Below the pieces are notes generated by a model. That model ran no database searches. It had not been told where the DNA came from and saw only the letters and a program-made list of their open reading frames with translations. A program made the translations under genes and the position numbers. From Verrucomicrobiaceae bacterium (GTDB taxonomy: Bacteria > Verrucomicrobiota > Verrucomicrobiia > Verrucomicrobiales > Verrucomicrobiaceae), in NCBI GenBank assembly GCA_016795365.1, contig JAEUHN010000040.1, positions 186,001-250,000 of the forward strand: a DNA stretch of 64,000 nucleotides, in the 5' to 3' direction. Shown in pieces: positions 42,156 to 51,054 of the stretch (positions within the stretch are counted from its first letter, which is position 1; the number at the start of each line of letters is the position of its first letter).

Positions 42156-44618
42156 TTACTTCGCCATCTCCGCACGTCGGACTTCCGGGGTCTCCGTCGC
42201 GAAGCGAATGCTCTCGGCATAAACCTTGGAACGACCTGCCTCGATGGTGTTGGGAAGGTCCAGCGGGTCCTGACTGCGAATGATCTTTGGCTGGATGAAG
42301 ATGAGCAGCTCTTCGCGAGTCTTGCTCTTCTCCGTGCGGTTGAAGAGGTGTTTCACGACCGGGATGCGGCGCAGGAAGATCAGGCCGTTCTCGGTATGTT
42401 GCTCACGCTCCGTGATCAGGCCGCCGAGCACGACAGTCTCGCCGTCTTTGACGGACACGGTGGTCTCGATTTCCTGAGTGCCAATGGTGGGGATGCTGTT
42501 GCCGCCGATGTTTTGCTGGCCAACGACGTTGTCATTCACCTGGAGGATACGAAGGGTCACTTCGTCATCGCTGTTGATCAGCGGCACGACTTCCAGGCGT
42601 AGAACCACATCGCGGTAATCGATGCTGGAACTGACCGCTGCCGTGCTGCCCACGGAACCGACGTTGCTCAAGGTGCTGACCGGAACGGCGATACGCTGAC
42701 CATTGGCGATGACAGCCTTCTGATTGTTGCGCACGGTCATCGAAGGACGGTTGAGGACGGTGAAGTTCTTGTTGCCCTCCAGAAGGTGCAGATAGCGACC
42801 CAGCGACCCGATCTGGCCGTAGAGGTTAAACTTGTCCCACTCAAAGCCCGTGAGGTTGAGAGGCAACTCGATCAATCCAGGCGTGCCTGCGGCCTGGGCA
42901 AGGATCTGGCCGGCAGTGCTGCCAATGCCCGTTCCCGTCGTGGTGCCGGTATTGGTTCCGGTGTTCGTGCCCGTATTGGTTCCGGTGGTGGTCCCTGTGT
43001 TCGTGCCCGTGTTTATTATATCACGGGGCTGGGAGCGCAGTGTGAAATCATCCAACCCGCGGAGGAGATCGATGCCGTAATCGTAAGTGCCACCGAGATT
43101 GAGCTGCCCGATGATCGTGCTGATGTAGATCTGCTGTGGACGCACATCCATGCGCTCGATGAGCTTGTCCACGATCGCGATGTGCTCAGGGGAGCCATTG
43201 ACGATCAAGGTGTTAGCCCTCGTGTCGGCGATCAACAAGGTCTTGCCCACGACGACCGACTCGGGTGCGCCTGCGTCTTCGGGGTCGTCGAGGGATGAAT
43301 TGGACCCGATGCTGCTGCCGCCACCACCCATCCCATTCCCGAAACCACCGCCGTTCTGGAAGCCGTTGTTGCGGGCTAGAGCGTTGTCGGTGCTCGGCGT
43401 GTTGTTCGACCGGCTGCTGCGGCTGCTGCGACCTGATGACGAACGAGAGCTGCGTGATGATCCATTGCTGCTGCCCCCGCCACTGGTGGAACTGTCGCTC
43501 TCGATGTCGGTGTCGCGTGCCAGCGCATCTCTCGCAACCGCGAGGAACTCCGTCACGGGCATGTAGCGAAGCTTGCGCTCGAGGAAATTGGATTCGCCGC
43601 CTTCACGATCGAGCTTCTCGACCAGGGCCTTGATGTTCTCGATGTCCACGGGACGTGCGATCACGAGGATCGAGTTGGTGCGGCGATGAGGAATGATTTT
43701 CACCTTGGCTGCCGTGGGATTGGTGTTCGCAGCATTGGCACCACCTGCACCAGCAGCAGCGACTCCGGCAGCGGGAGCAGCTCCTGGAACCGGAGGCGTA
43801 TTGCCACTGACGGACTGAGGAGCCGATGGCACGGACGACTTTTCTTTCTCCTCGTAGATGTCCTGAATGATCTCTGCAATGCCCTCAGCATCCGAGCGCT
43901 TTAGCTCGATGAGTTCGTTGGCAATGTCTGCCGGTGGAACGTCGATGATCTGGGCGAGTTCGTAGATGCTGCGAATGGTCGCGGTGTTCTCCTTGATGAT
44001 GACGTTGGACGTGTTGTTCACCGCCGTGATCGCACCATAGGCGTGAAGCTTGACCACCGTGGTGAAAGCCTTCGTCGCTTCCTCAGGGGAGATGTGTTGC
44101 AATGGTAGGATGAAGTGAACAATTTCTTCGTTCTTGGGAAGATCGCGGATTGAGTTGATCACGGGGATGCCTTCAGCAGACGGATCCTTGCCACCGCTGT
44201 GATGGATCACTTTCACCGTTTCTTCGTCCACCTTGATGATCGCGTAGCCGTTGAGCAGCAAGGACGCTTCGATGAAGGCAATCGCTTCGCTCTTGGTCAG
44301 GGGCCGGGGGCTCATGATCTTCAAGTTCTCGCCCTGAAGCGATCCATCGAGGATCATCTTTTTGCCCGTCATTTGTTGATAGGCAGGCATGATGCCCTGA
44401 ATCGGAGTGTTCGGGAAATTCACCTTCCAGGTAGCCGATCCGTCGTCCGCAGCTGGGGCAGCACCCGGAGTCTTGCCCGCGGGAGAAACGGCACCGCTAG
44501 GAGTCGCTGGCGTGAAGGTCTGTGCAGGCAGCCAGCGAACGACCGCTGCTACCATTCCGAGAGCGATGACCCGGAAAAGGACGCGTTGAAAGTGGTGCCG
44601 ACCAAGTGCAGAAGCCAT
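42156..44618 (-). CDS. gspD: Type II secretion system secretin (GspD-like)
   Basis: An 820-residue secretin. It has an N-terminal signal peptide, an N0-like domain (WKVNFPNTPIQGIMPAYQQ), repeated N1-N3 KH-like domains, and the secretin beta-barrel domain with LNRPSMTVRNNQKAVIANG, VSVKDGETVVLGGLI and the C-terminal TREELLIFIQPKII. Two low-complexity inserts are unusual: a Ser/Arg-rich stretch (about residues 375-415) and an Asn/Thr/Gly repeat (about 534-564). It forms the outer-membrane channel. Its only co-oriented neighbours are signalling genes. No gspE, gspF or other core genes adjoin it. Confidence 0.93.
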   Translation of the reverse strand: MASALGRHHFQRVLFRVIALGMVAAVVRWLPAQTFTPATPSGAVSPAGKTPGAAPAADDGSATWKVNFPNTPIQGIMPAYQQMTGKKMILDGSLQGENLKIMSPRPLTKSEAIAFIEASLLLNGYAIIKVDEETVKVIHHSGGKDPSAEGIPVINSIRDLPKNEEIVHFILPLQHISPEEATKAFTTVVKLHAYGAITAVNNTSNVIIKENTATIRSIYELAQIIDVPPADIANELIELKRSDAEGIAEIIQDIYEEKEKSSVPSAPQSVSGNTPPVPGAAPAAGVAAAGAGGANAANTNPTAAKVKIIPHRRTNSILVIARPVDIENIKALVEKLDREGGESNFLERKLRYMPVTEFLAVARDALARDTDIESDSSTSGGGSSNGSSRSSRSSSGRSSRSSRSNNTPSTDNALARNNGFQNGGGFGNGMGGGGSSIGSNSSLDDPEDAGAPESVVVGKTLLIADTRANTLIVNGSPEHIAIVDKLIERMDVRPQQIYISTIIGQLNLGGTYDYGIDLLRGLDDFTLRSQPRDIINTGTNTGTTTGTNTGTNTGTNTGTTTGTGIGSTAGQILAQAAGTPGLIELPLNLTGFEWDKFNLYGQIGSLGRYLHLLEGNKNFTVLNRPSMTVRNNQKAVIANGQRIAVPVSTLSNVGSVGSTAAVSSSIDYRDVVLRLEVVPLINSDDEVTLRILQVNDNVVGQQNIGGNSIPTIGTQEIETTVSVKDGETVVLGGLITEREQHTENGLIFLRRIPVVKHLFNRTEKSKTREELLIFIQPKIIRSQDPLDLPNTIEAGRSKVYAESIRFATETPEVRRAEMAK
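42927..43017. repeat. Short tandem repeat encoding an (N/T)TGT tract in the secretin
   Basis: About 90 bases of imperfect 12-base repeats (variants of gttcgtgcccgt and attggttccggt) encode alternating NTGT and TTGT units. The repeat lies within a secretin domain loop and is likely to vary in copy number between strains. Confidence 0.75.
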
Positions 44619-44638
44619 ATATAATGATAATTACCATA

Positions 44639-44666
44639 ATTATATAGGATGACAATGCTTTAGCAA
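44639..44666 (-). promoter_or_regulatory. Promoter and AT-rich palindrome upstream of the secretin gene
   Basis: On the minus strand TTGCTA (44666-44661) and TATAAT (44644-44639) are separated by 16 bases, about 21 bases before the ATG at 44618. An inverted repeat, 44618-44625 (tatataat) with 44639-44646 (attatata), overlaps the -10 box and the start codon. Confidence 0.5.
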
Positions 44667-44715
44667 GCAAACTATTTTAATTTACCAGAATATCTGGCTC
44701 TGCCGTTCGGATGGC

Positions 44716-46035
44716 CTAACCCAACGTCTCAACACGCATCCAGCTAGGAGCTTCGGTGACGCAACCCAACCCGGAAATGGCTTCCACTGCGGCCCGCATC
44801 TGCCCTAGGGAAGCATCATGAATCATGAGGAAAAGCGGTATCGTGCCGGTCTCGGAGGCGAGGTCCTCGGGCTGCATGACCGAGCTGATACCGATGTTGC
44901 GCTGGCCGAGCACGGTGGCGACTTGCGCCAGCACGCCGGGCTCGTCTTTGACCAGCAGCCTCAGGTAGTAGTGGCTGACGGTCTCGTCGATGGGCTTCGA
45001 CTTGCCGTAGAGTCCGTGGGGAACGAAGCCGGTGTGACGGAAGCCGTAGATGAGAATGGCGGCGGCGTCGCAGAGGTCGCTGATGACGGAGGATGAGGTG
45101 GGGTCCTGGCCCGCGCCGCGCCCGTAGAAAAGCGTTTCGCCCACGATGTCGCCTTGAACAACGACGGCGTTAAACGAGCCGCTGACGCTAGCAAGCACAT
45201 GGGAGTTTGGCACCATGGAGGGCTGCGTGCGCACTTCGACACGGCCCTGCGCGTCCGCGCGGATGACGGAGAGGAGCTTGATCGTATAGCCCAGGCGGCG
45301 GGCGAATTCGATGTCCGTGGCGCTCACCTTGTCGATGCCCTCGACATACACATCGGCCTGCGGAATCCAGAACCCATACGAGAGCGAAGCGAGGATGATG
45401 GCCTTGTGCGCGGCATCCCAGCCGCTCACGTCGAGGTAGGGATCAGCCTCGGCAAAGCCCTTTTCCTGGGCCTCTTGCAGCGCGGCCTCATACGTCAGGC
45501 CAGCCTGGCTCATGCGTGTGAGGATGTAATTGCAGGTGCCGTTGATGATGCCGTGGATGGACTGGATGTGATTGCCCACCAGACCTTCCTGAAGCGCCTG
45601 AATGATCGGGATGCCACCGGCCACGGCGGACTCGAAGTAAATCGGCATCCCGCATTGCTCAGCGAGAGCGAAGAGTTCTTTGCCGTGCTCAGCGAGCAAG
45701 GCCTTGTTGCCCGTGACCACGATCTTCCGGGCCTTCAGCGCGGCGCTGACGAGTTCAAAGGCCTGGCCGGTGCCGCCGATGAGTTCGACGATGATCTGTA
45801 GCTCCGGGTTGTTCACCAAATCTCGCCAGTCGGTGGTGAGCATCTCAGCAGGCACCTCCACGTCGCGGGGCTTGCCCAGGTCACGAACGGCCACCTGCAC
45901 GATCTGCAAATCGGCTCCCGTGCGCTGCTGAATAAGCGCGGCGTTCTTCTGGATGTTTTTGAAGACGCCCGCGCCCACATTGCCGAGTCCGGCGAGACCG
46001 ATTTTGATGGGACGAGGAGGGGAACCGTTGGGCAT
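44716..46035 (-). CDS. hom: Homoserine dehydrogenase
   Basis: A 439-residue enzyme. The NAD(P)-binding motif is IGLAGLGNVGAGV. Catalytic-domain motifs include NGTCNYILTRM, AEADPYLDVSGWDAAHK and the Lys near the active site. A C-terminal ACT domain (LRLLVKDEPGVLAQVATVL) suggests allosteric control by threonine. It converts aspartate semialdehyde to homoserine for threonine and methionine synthesis. It is a monofunctional form without aspartokinase. The start at 46035 gives MPNGSPPRPIKIGL. Confidence 0.96.
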   Translation of the reverse strand: MPNGSPPRPIKIGLAGLGNVGAGVFKNIQKNAALIQQRTGADLQIVQVAVRDLGKPRDVEVPAEMLTTDWRDLVNNPELQIIVELIGGTGQAFELVSAALKARKIVVTGNKALLAEHGKELFALAEQCGMPIYFESAVAGGIPIIQALQEGLVGNHIQSIHGIINGTCNYILTRMSQAGLTYEAALQEAQEKGFAEADPYLDVSGWDAAHKAIILASLSYGFWIPQADVYVEGIDKVSATDIEFARRLGYTIKLLSVIRADAQGRVEVRTQPSMVPNSHVLASVSGSFNAVVVQGDIVGETLFYGRGAGQDPTSSSVISDLCDAAAILIYGFRHTGFVPHGLYGKSKPIDETVSHYYLRLLVKDEPGVLAQVATVLGQRNIGISSVMQPEDLASETGTIPLFLMIHDASLGQMRAAVEAISGLGCVTEAPSWMRVETLG

Positions 46036-46103
46036 GGTGGAAAAAGGGTGGCTAATGGACCCCAGGACGGCGCGTGTGCAAGCTCGGAAGCCGCCGAGAG
46101 CAC

Positions 46104-47276
46104 CTAGCGTTTCAAGTCCAGCACCAGCGGCTGTCCCTCGATCAACTCAGCCTCCACCGTCTGCTGGGCGGTGCCATCTGGCGTGTCGAGCCCCGGCACG
46201 TCGGCAGCGGAATAGGTGACGTGCAGCTTGTGCTTGCCAACCACTGCGCCATTCGCTGCTTCGAGCTTGAAGTTCCCTTTCATCACACGTGCGGTGGGGC
46301 GCGGGGCGTTGGTGTCCGCATTCTCAAACGCGATCGCTCCCCAGCTCACGGGCTGGCCATTGATCGTCACCTTGCCCGTGACGGCTGTGCGCTTTGCCGT
46401 GCTGAAAAAACCCTGATTGCGCAGCCAGGCGGCGAGATGCTGCGGCCAGGTGCCGAGCACCGGATCGCCTTGCATGAGGCCGACACCATGCGGTCCCGGC
46501 TTGTAGATGTGCAGCTCGGCAGGGACCTTGTGCTTGCGGCACGCGAGGTAGAAATTCACCGCGTTCTCAGCAGGCACCACGGTGTCGTCATCGGTCTGGA
46601 AGATGAAGATCGGCGGCGTCTTGTCGGTCACCTGGAGAGAGGTGGTCGTCTTCTCCATCAGTGCGGCGTTGTCGGCATTCGGGCCGAGCAGGTTTTTGCG
46701 CGAGCCCATGTGGCCGAAGTCGTCCTTCATCGAGATCACCGGATAAGTGGGGCACGCAACGGAGGGCCGGGCACTGAGCTGATCGACCGCGTCGTTGGTC
46801 ATGCCCTCGGGCTTCTCATCGAACAAGGTGGCGGCCATGGAGGTGAGGTGTCCGCCCGCAGAGAAGCCAATGATGCCCACGCGCTCGGGATCGAGCGCAT
46901 ACTCGCCCGCCTTGAACCGCACGAGACGAATCGCGCGCTGCACGTCCATGAGTTCGATCGGGTAATGGTAACCCGCGCTGCCAAGCCGGTAGTGCAGCAC
47001 GAAAGCAGACACGCCCAGCGCATTGAAATACTTCGCCACCTGCACGCCCTCGTGATCCGCCGCTAGCCCGCCGTAGCCACCACCAGGCGCGACGACGAAT
47101 GCTGCACCGTTCGCCTTGTCCTGCGGCGCAAGCCACACATCCACCCAGGGCTGGTCTTTGTCTGTCTGGCCTTTGGCACCTGGCGCGCCATTCGGCCACA
47201 AGGGGAGTTTAGGCACTTCGGCTCCGAAGGTGGACAGCGCGATCAGGACGGGCAGCAAGGATAGGCGAAAGTTCAT
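46104..47276 (-). CDS. Exported alpha/beta-hydrolase (carbohydrate esterase-like)
   Basis: A 390-residue protein with a signal peptide (MNFRLSLLPVLIALSTFGA). The hydrolase core has the oxyanion region PGGGYGGLA, the nucleophile S139 in GFSAGG, the acid in FQTDDDTVVPAEN and the catalytic His in GPHGVG. A C-terminal beta-sandwich of about 90 residues (VTGKVTINGQPVSWGAI) follows. The first part resembles BD-FAE/acetyl-xylan-esterase proteins common in Verrucomicrobiota. It probably removes acetyl or other ester groups from plant or algal glycans. It is divergent from the TIM-barrel gene and may share a promoter region with it. Confidence 0.88.
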   Translation of the reverse strand: MNFRLSLLPVLIALSTFGAEVPKLPLWPNGAPGAKGQTDKDQPWVDVWLAPQDKANGAAFVVAPGGGYGGLAADHEGVQVAKYFNALGVSAFVLHYRLGSAGYHYPIELMDVQRAIRLVRFKAGEYALDPERVGIIGFSAGGHLTSMAATLFDEKPEGMTNDAVDQLSARPSVACPTYPVISMKDDFGHMGSRKNLLGPNADNAALMEKTTTSLQVTDKTPPIFIFQTDDDTVVPAENAVNFYLACRKHKVPAELHIYKPGPHGVGLMQGDPVLGTWPQHLAAWLRNQGFFSTAKRTAVTGKVTINGQPVSWGAIAFENADTNAPRPTARVMKGNFKLEAANGAVVGKHKLHVTYSAADVPGLDTPDGTAQQTVEAELIEGQPLVLDLKR

Positions 47277-47352
47277 GAGAAATAAGGCTGTTCAAGTCGG
47301 GCTCATCCTGGCCATCCTCTCACACTTTCCAATCCAAATCGTCGCTCCACTC

Positions 47353-48270
47353 ATGAACCGTCGCCACTTCCTCACCACCTCGCTGGGCGCGCTCAGCGTC
47401 TCCACCTTGCCCGCCATCGAACCCATCAATCGTCCGGGCAAAAGCCGCATGATGCTGGGCGTGGCAGCCTACAGCTTCCGTGAATACTTCCAGTGGTCGC
47501 GCGACAAGGAGCAGAAGCCCAAGGGCGATCGGAAGCCCTGGAGCATTCTCGACTTCGTGGACTGGTGCGGGGACAACAACGTCCCAGGAGCCGAGGTGAC
47601 GAGCTACTTCTTCCCGCCGAACTGCGACGAGGCCTTCCTGCTAGAGCTGCGCCGCCGTGCTTACCTCCGTGGCGTTCAGCTCTGCGGCACCGCCGTGGGC
47701 AATACCTTCGTGCTGCCCAAGGGACCCAAGCTCGACGAACAAATCGCCTACACCAAGAAGTGGATCGACAACGCTGCGATCATGGGCTGCTCGCACATCC
47801 GCGTCTTCGCCGGTGCCAAGCCCAAGGACATGAGCGACGAGGACGCCGTCAAGATCTGCACCGAGACCTACCAGCACTGCCTCGACTACGCCGCTACGAA
47901 GGGCGTGTTCCTTGGCCTTGAGAATCACGGCGGTATCGTCGCTGAGCCTGACAATCTCGTCACCATGATCAAGGCGGCGAACAGCCCCTGGGCGGGCATC
48001 AATCTCGACAGTGGCAACTTCCACACCGAGGACCCGTATGCCGACCTCGCGAAGATCGCGCCCTACGCCGTCAATGTTCAGCTCAAGATGGAAATCTCCC
48101 GCAAGGGCGCGAAGAAGGGCGAAGGCGAACCCAGCGACGTGAAGCGCGTCCTTCAGATCATGCGCGACGCCAACTACCAGGGCTGGTTCACCCTCGAATA
48201 CGAAAAGACCGACGACCCCTTCGTCGAGGTGCCGAAGATCCTCGACATGCTGCGCCCGTTGCTCGGCTGA
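47353..48270 (+). CDS. Sugar phosphate isomerase/epimerase-like TIM-barrel protein
   Basis: A 305-residue protein of the AP endonuclease 2/xylose isomerase-like fold. It opens with a twin-arginine-like leader (MNRRHFLTTSLGALS), so it is probably exported. Barrel strands include ILDFVDWCGDNNVPGAEV, HIRVFAGAKPKDMSDEDA and VFLGLENHGGIVAEPDN, with acidic and His residues that could bind a metal. The end GWFTLEYEKTDDPFVEVPK is typical. It may epimerise or isomerise a sugar released by the neighbouring esterase system. The start at 47353 gives the leader. The frame is open upstream. Confidence 0.82.
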   Translation: MNRRHFLTTSLGALSVSTLPAIEPINRPGKSRMMLGVAAYSFREYFQWSRDKEQKPKGDRKPWSILDFVDWCGDNNVPGAEVTSYFFPPNCDEAFLLELRRRAYLRGVQLCGTAVGNTFVLPKGPKLDEQIAYTKKWIDNAAIMGCSHIRVFAGAKPKDMSDEDAVKICTETYQHCLDYAATKGVFLGLENHGGIVAEPDNLVTMIKAANSPWAGINLDSGNFHTEDPYADLAKIAPYAVNVQLKMEISRKGAKKGEGEPSDVKRVLQIMRDANYQGWFTLEYEKTDDPFVEVPKILDMLRPLLG

Positions 48271-48350
48271 TCGAACACATCGCTCGTTGATCAACGAAAG
48301 TGGCTCGGAGAATGCTCCGAGACATCGGCGATGTATCGCGCATTGGTCGT

Positions 48351-48378
48351 TTGAGTCGTAGCAAACCTCGACTAGACT
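48351..48378 (+). promoter_or_regulatory. Sigma-70-like promoter for the E2 gene
   Basis: TTGAGT at 48351-48356 and TAGACT at 48373-48378, separated by 16 bases, lie about 42 bases before the ATG at 48421. A perfect hairpin (48304-48310 with 48315-48321, ctcggag/ctccgag) without a T-run lies just upstream. Confidence 0.45.
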
Positions 48379-48420
48379 CGCGACCCGATTCCCCCAAAAA
48401 CCCTCTCTCATCTTCCCGCC

Positions 48421-49725
48421 ATGCCCAAGTTTATCGAGATGCCCAAATTGAGTGACACCATGACCGAGGGCACCCTTGCGAAATGGCTGATCAAGGAAGG
48501 TGACACACTCAAGACCGGGCAGGTCGTGGCGGACATCGAGACGGACAAGGCGACCATGGAATACGCCAGCTCGTATGAGGGCAAGGTGATCAGGCTCCTG
48601 GTCAAGTCGGGGCAAAAAGTCGCCCTCAGCAGCCCTCTCGCCGTCGTGCTGGAAGAGGACGAGGAAGCCCCCGCCAACATCGACGAACTCATCGCCGCCG
48701 CCCAGGCCAAGGCCAGCGCCCCCGCCAAAGCCGCTGCCGAACCCGCAGGTGGAGCCACTCGCAGCAGCGGAACCGTGGCCGTTGGTTTAAAACTCCCTCC
48801 CTCGGCCCCGCAGCATCGCCGCAACGTCGCGGCGGCCAGCAACGGAGCCCGCGTCAAAGCTTCTCCCCTCGCCCGCAAAATCGCCGCTGAGCGCGGGGTC
48901 AACCTCGCCGCCCTTGTTGGCACTGGTCCTGGCGGACGCATCGTCCGTTTCGACGTGGAGAATGCCCCCGCCTCCGGTGGTGCCGCAGCCCCTGCCAAAG
49001 CCGCACCCGCCATCCGTCCCGTCTGCGGCCCCGATGATGAACGCGTGGCCGTCTCCGGCATGCGGACGATCATTGCCGACCGCCTCCTGGCCAGCAAGAC
49101 GCAGATCCCGCACTTTTACCTCAACATGGAAGTCGATGCCGCGCCTCTGATGAAGTTCCGTGCGCATCTGAATGCCACGAACGAGAAGACCGGCGGCAAG
49201 AAATACACAGTCAACGACTTCATCCTCAAAGCCGTCGTCCGCGCCGCTCAAGCCGCGCCCGCCATCAACGCCGCCTGGGACGGCGATGCGATCGTGAAGT
49301 TCAAGCACGTCGGCCTCAGCGTCGCCATTGCTGTCGAGGACGGCCTCGTCACCCCCGTTATCAAGGAAGCCGACACCAAAACGCTACTCCAGATCAGCGA
49401 CGCTGTGAAAGACATGGCCACCCGCGCCAAGAACAAGAAGTTGTCCCCCGATGATTTCGCGGGCGGCACCATCACCGTCAGCAACCTCGGTGCCTTCGGC
49501 ATCGACAGCTTCAGCGCCATCATCAATCCCCCCCAGGCCGCCATCATCAGCGTGGGCAGCATTCGCAACGTGCCCGTCGTCGATGACAAAGGCGCGATCG
49601 TCGCCGGCCAGCGCATGTGGATCGGCCTCAGCGGCGACCACCGAGTCGTCGATGGTGCCGTCGCCGCCGGCTTCCTCGCCGAGATGCGCAAGCTGGTGGA
49701 GAACCCGGCTTTGATGCTGGTGTAG
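48421..49725 (+). CDS. pdhC: Dihydrolipoamide acyltransferase (E2) of a 2-oxoacid dehydrogenase complex
   Basis: A 434-residue E2. The lipoyl domain (residues 1-78) carries the lipoylated K43 in ETDKATMEY. An Ala/Pro-rich linker leads to the E1/E3-binding domain (SPLARKIAAERGVNLAAL). The catalytic domain contains HFYLNMEVDAAPLM and the active-site motif SGDHRVVDG with H407. It resembles pyruvate dehydrogenase E2. E1 (alpha/beta) and E3 genes do not adjoin it, so the complex must be assembled from distant loci. It is probably transcribed alone from the promoter just upstream. Confidence 0.95.
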   Translation: MPKFIEMPKLSDTMTEGTLAKWLIKEGDTLKTGQVVADIETDKATMEYASSYEGKVIRLLVKSGQKVALSSPLAVVLEEDEEAPANIDELIAAAQAKASAPAKAAAEPAGGATRSSGTVAVGLKLPPSAPQHRRNVAAASNGARVKASPLARKIAAERGVNLAALVGTGPGGRIVRFDVENAPASGGAAAPAKAAPAIRPVCGPDDERVAVSGMRTIIADRLLASKTQIPHFYLNMEVDAAPLMKFRAHLNATNEKTGGKKYTVNDFILKAVVRAAQAAPAINAAWDGDAIVKFKHVGLSVAIAVEDGLVTPVIKEADTKTLLQISDAVKDMATRAKNKKLSPDDFAGGTITVSNLGAFGIDSFSAIINPPQAAIISVGSIRNVPVVDDKGAIVAGQRMWIGLSGDHRVVDGAVAAGFLAEMRKLVENPALMLV

Positions 49726-49728
49726 CCT

Positions 49729-50397
49729 TCAGCGAACGAACCTTTGCGCCAGCGGGCTCCAATACATGAGCGCGAGGGCGATGCTCGCACCGGTCCATTG
49801 AAGACTGCCGAAGAAGCCGAATAGCGGACCTGCGACCGGCGGCGGTGGACCTAGCATGCAGACGATCGCCCACCCGAGCGTGCAGGCGTAAAGGGTTCTT
49901 CCGATTCGCAACTCGCCAAGGCAAAGTGCATTCGCCACCATCGTCAGACCAAGCAGGGGCCAGTGGCTCAGGTAAGCAAAGCGCCAGAGGGCGTCAGAGA
50001 GTGCGAGAGACGTGAAGTATTGCTCAACTTCCTCGGGGACTTTCGGAGTGAAGAGTGCGGGACAGCATGCGACCAATACTTCGAACATCAGATCATAAAC
50101 AAGGAGCCATCGCAGGAAGCTGCGAAGCCTCGTCGGGGACTGCTGAGTGACGTTGTGCAAAGGGGCGGATTCAGTCAGCGGTGGTGAAGTGGCCGATTCG
50201 ACTTCGGCCAGCAGGCTCGTTGCTTCCGCAAACTGCTCCTCAGGGAGCTCGATGCGAATCGACGCTGATGTCGCTCCGAGAATGTTGCCACCATAGGCCC
50301 GGTCCTCGACGACCACAGCATCGAGCCCCATCTCGCAGAGAAGCGCTGCGTCGATGCAGGCTTGCTCAGACTTCGAGTAGGTGCGGAAGATGGCCAT
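49729..50397 (-). CDS. DUF2007-like protein with C-terminal membrane domain
   Basis: A 222-residue protein. The N-terminal part (MAIFRTYSKSEQACIDAAL, then GLDAVVVEDRAYGG and VELPEEQFAEATSLL-like) matches the DUF2007 (putative signal-transducing protein) fold that often binds nucleotides or proteins. Four hydrophobic segments follow from about residue 95 on. Together this suggests a cytoplasmic sensor domain attached to a membrane domain. No known function is assigned to the fusion. It is convergent with the E2 gene, with only three bases between the stops. Confidence 0.7.
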   Translation of the reverse strand: MAIFRTYSKSEQACIDAALLCEMGLDAVVVEDRAYGGNILGATSASIRIELPEEQFAEATSLLAEVESATSPPLTESAPLHNVTQQSPTRLRSFLRWLLVYDLMFEVLVACCPALFTPKVPEEVEQYFTSLALSDALWRFAYLSHWPLLGLTMVANALCLGELRIGRTLYACTLGWAIVCMLGPPPPVAGPLFGFFGSLQWTGASIALALMYWSPLAQRFVR

Positions 50398-50436
50398 GGG
50401 AGTAGATCGTGGTCGTCATGGGTCTTTCGGTGTGGA

Positions 50437-51021
50437 TCACCGTGCCTTCATTCGTGGCGTTCCTTTGTGCGCGCTGAAATCAATGAGGCCCATCTGGGCG
50501 AGGTAAAGAACCTCCGTGCGATGCTCGGGGTGATCAGTGATCGACTGCCACTTGTCGGCGGCTTTCAACGCGGCGAGCACCTTTTCTAACCGCTCCTCCA
50601 ACTCCTTTGAGGCGGGGATGCGTGAGGAAAACAACGTCCACGCTTTCAGCACCCAGAGCGGACCGGCGAGGAATGTCTGACTGATGACGTAAGCGGGCCC
50701 CGTGACTCGCTGGAGGTAGTGCTCGGTGAAGTAGGCACCGCCGGTGTCTGCGGCGCTGAGGTCATGATAAAAGGCAGACTCGTGGTAGGACTGCAAGCCG
50801 CCCTTGTTCTTCCACGTCCGATAGCCGCTGAAGGCAACGGCCAGCAATCCAAGTCCTGCAACAAGCTGGGCCATCATTGGGCTCAGTGGATAGCCAAACG
50901 ACTTGCTGATAAACCCGGGCACATACCGAAAGAAGAGGTAGGCGAGGAAGAAACAGAACAGGCCGCCCACGAGCGCCACAGAGCCGAGGATCAGTTGCGA
51001 CCGGTTGTAGCGACTGATCAT
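50437..51021 (-). CDS. Membrane protein of unknown function
   Basis: A 194-residue protein. Two hydrophobic segments (about residues 12-32 and 47-65) lie near the N-terminus. The rest is soluble with a helical C-terminal region (KELEERLEKVLAALKAADK). I do not recognise a family. It is encoded just downstream of the PilT pair and in the same orientation, with 33 bases between, so it may be part of that transcript and act on the pilus or the envelope. Confidence 0.65.
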   Translation of the reverse strand: MISRYNRSQLILGSVALVGGLFCFFLAYLFFRYVPGFISKSFGYPLSPMMAQLVAGLGLLAVAFSGYRTWKNKGGLQSYHESAFYHDLSAADTGGAYFTEHYLQRVTGPAYVISQTFLAGPLWVLKAWTLFSSRIPASKELEERLEKVLAALKAADKWQSITDHPEHRTEVLYLAQMGLIDFSAHKGTPRMKAR

Positions 51022-51054
51022 CGGGAGGACGAGGCTAGCAGGTTGAGCCGAGCC

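Noticed and set aside
42927-43017. Considered as a CRISPR-like array.
   Set aside because: The units are 12 bases without spacers and remain in frame in a secretin coding sequence.
48304-48321. Hairpin after the TIM-barrel gene taken as a terminator.
   Set aside because: The stem is perfect but no T-run follows, so it is not called a terminator.
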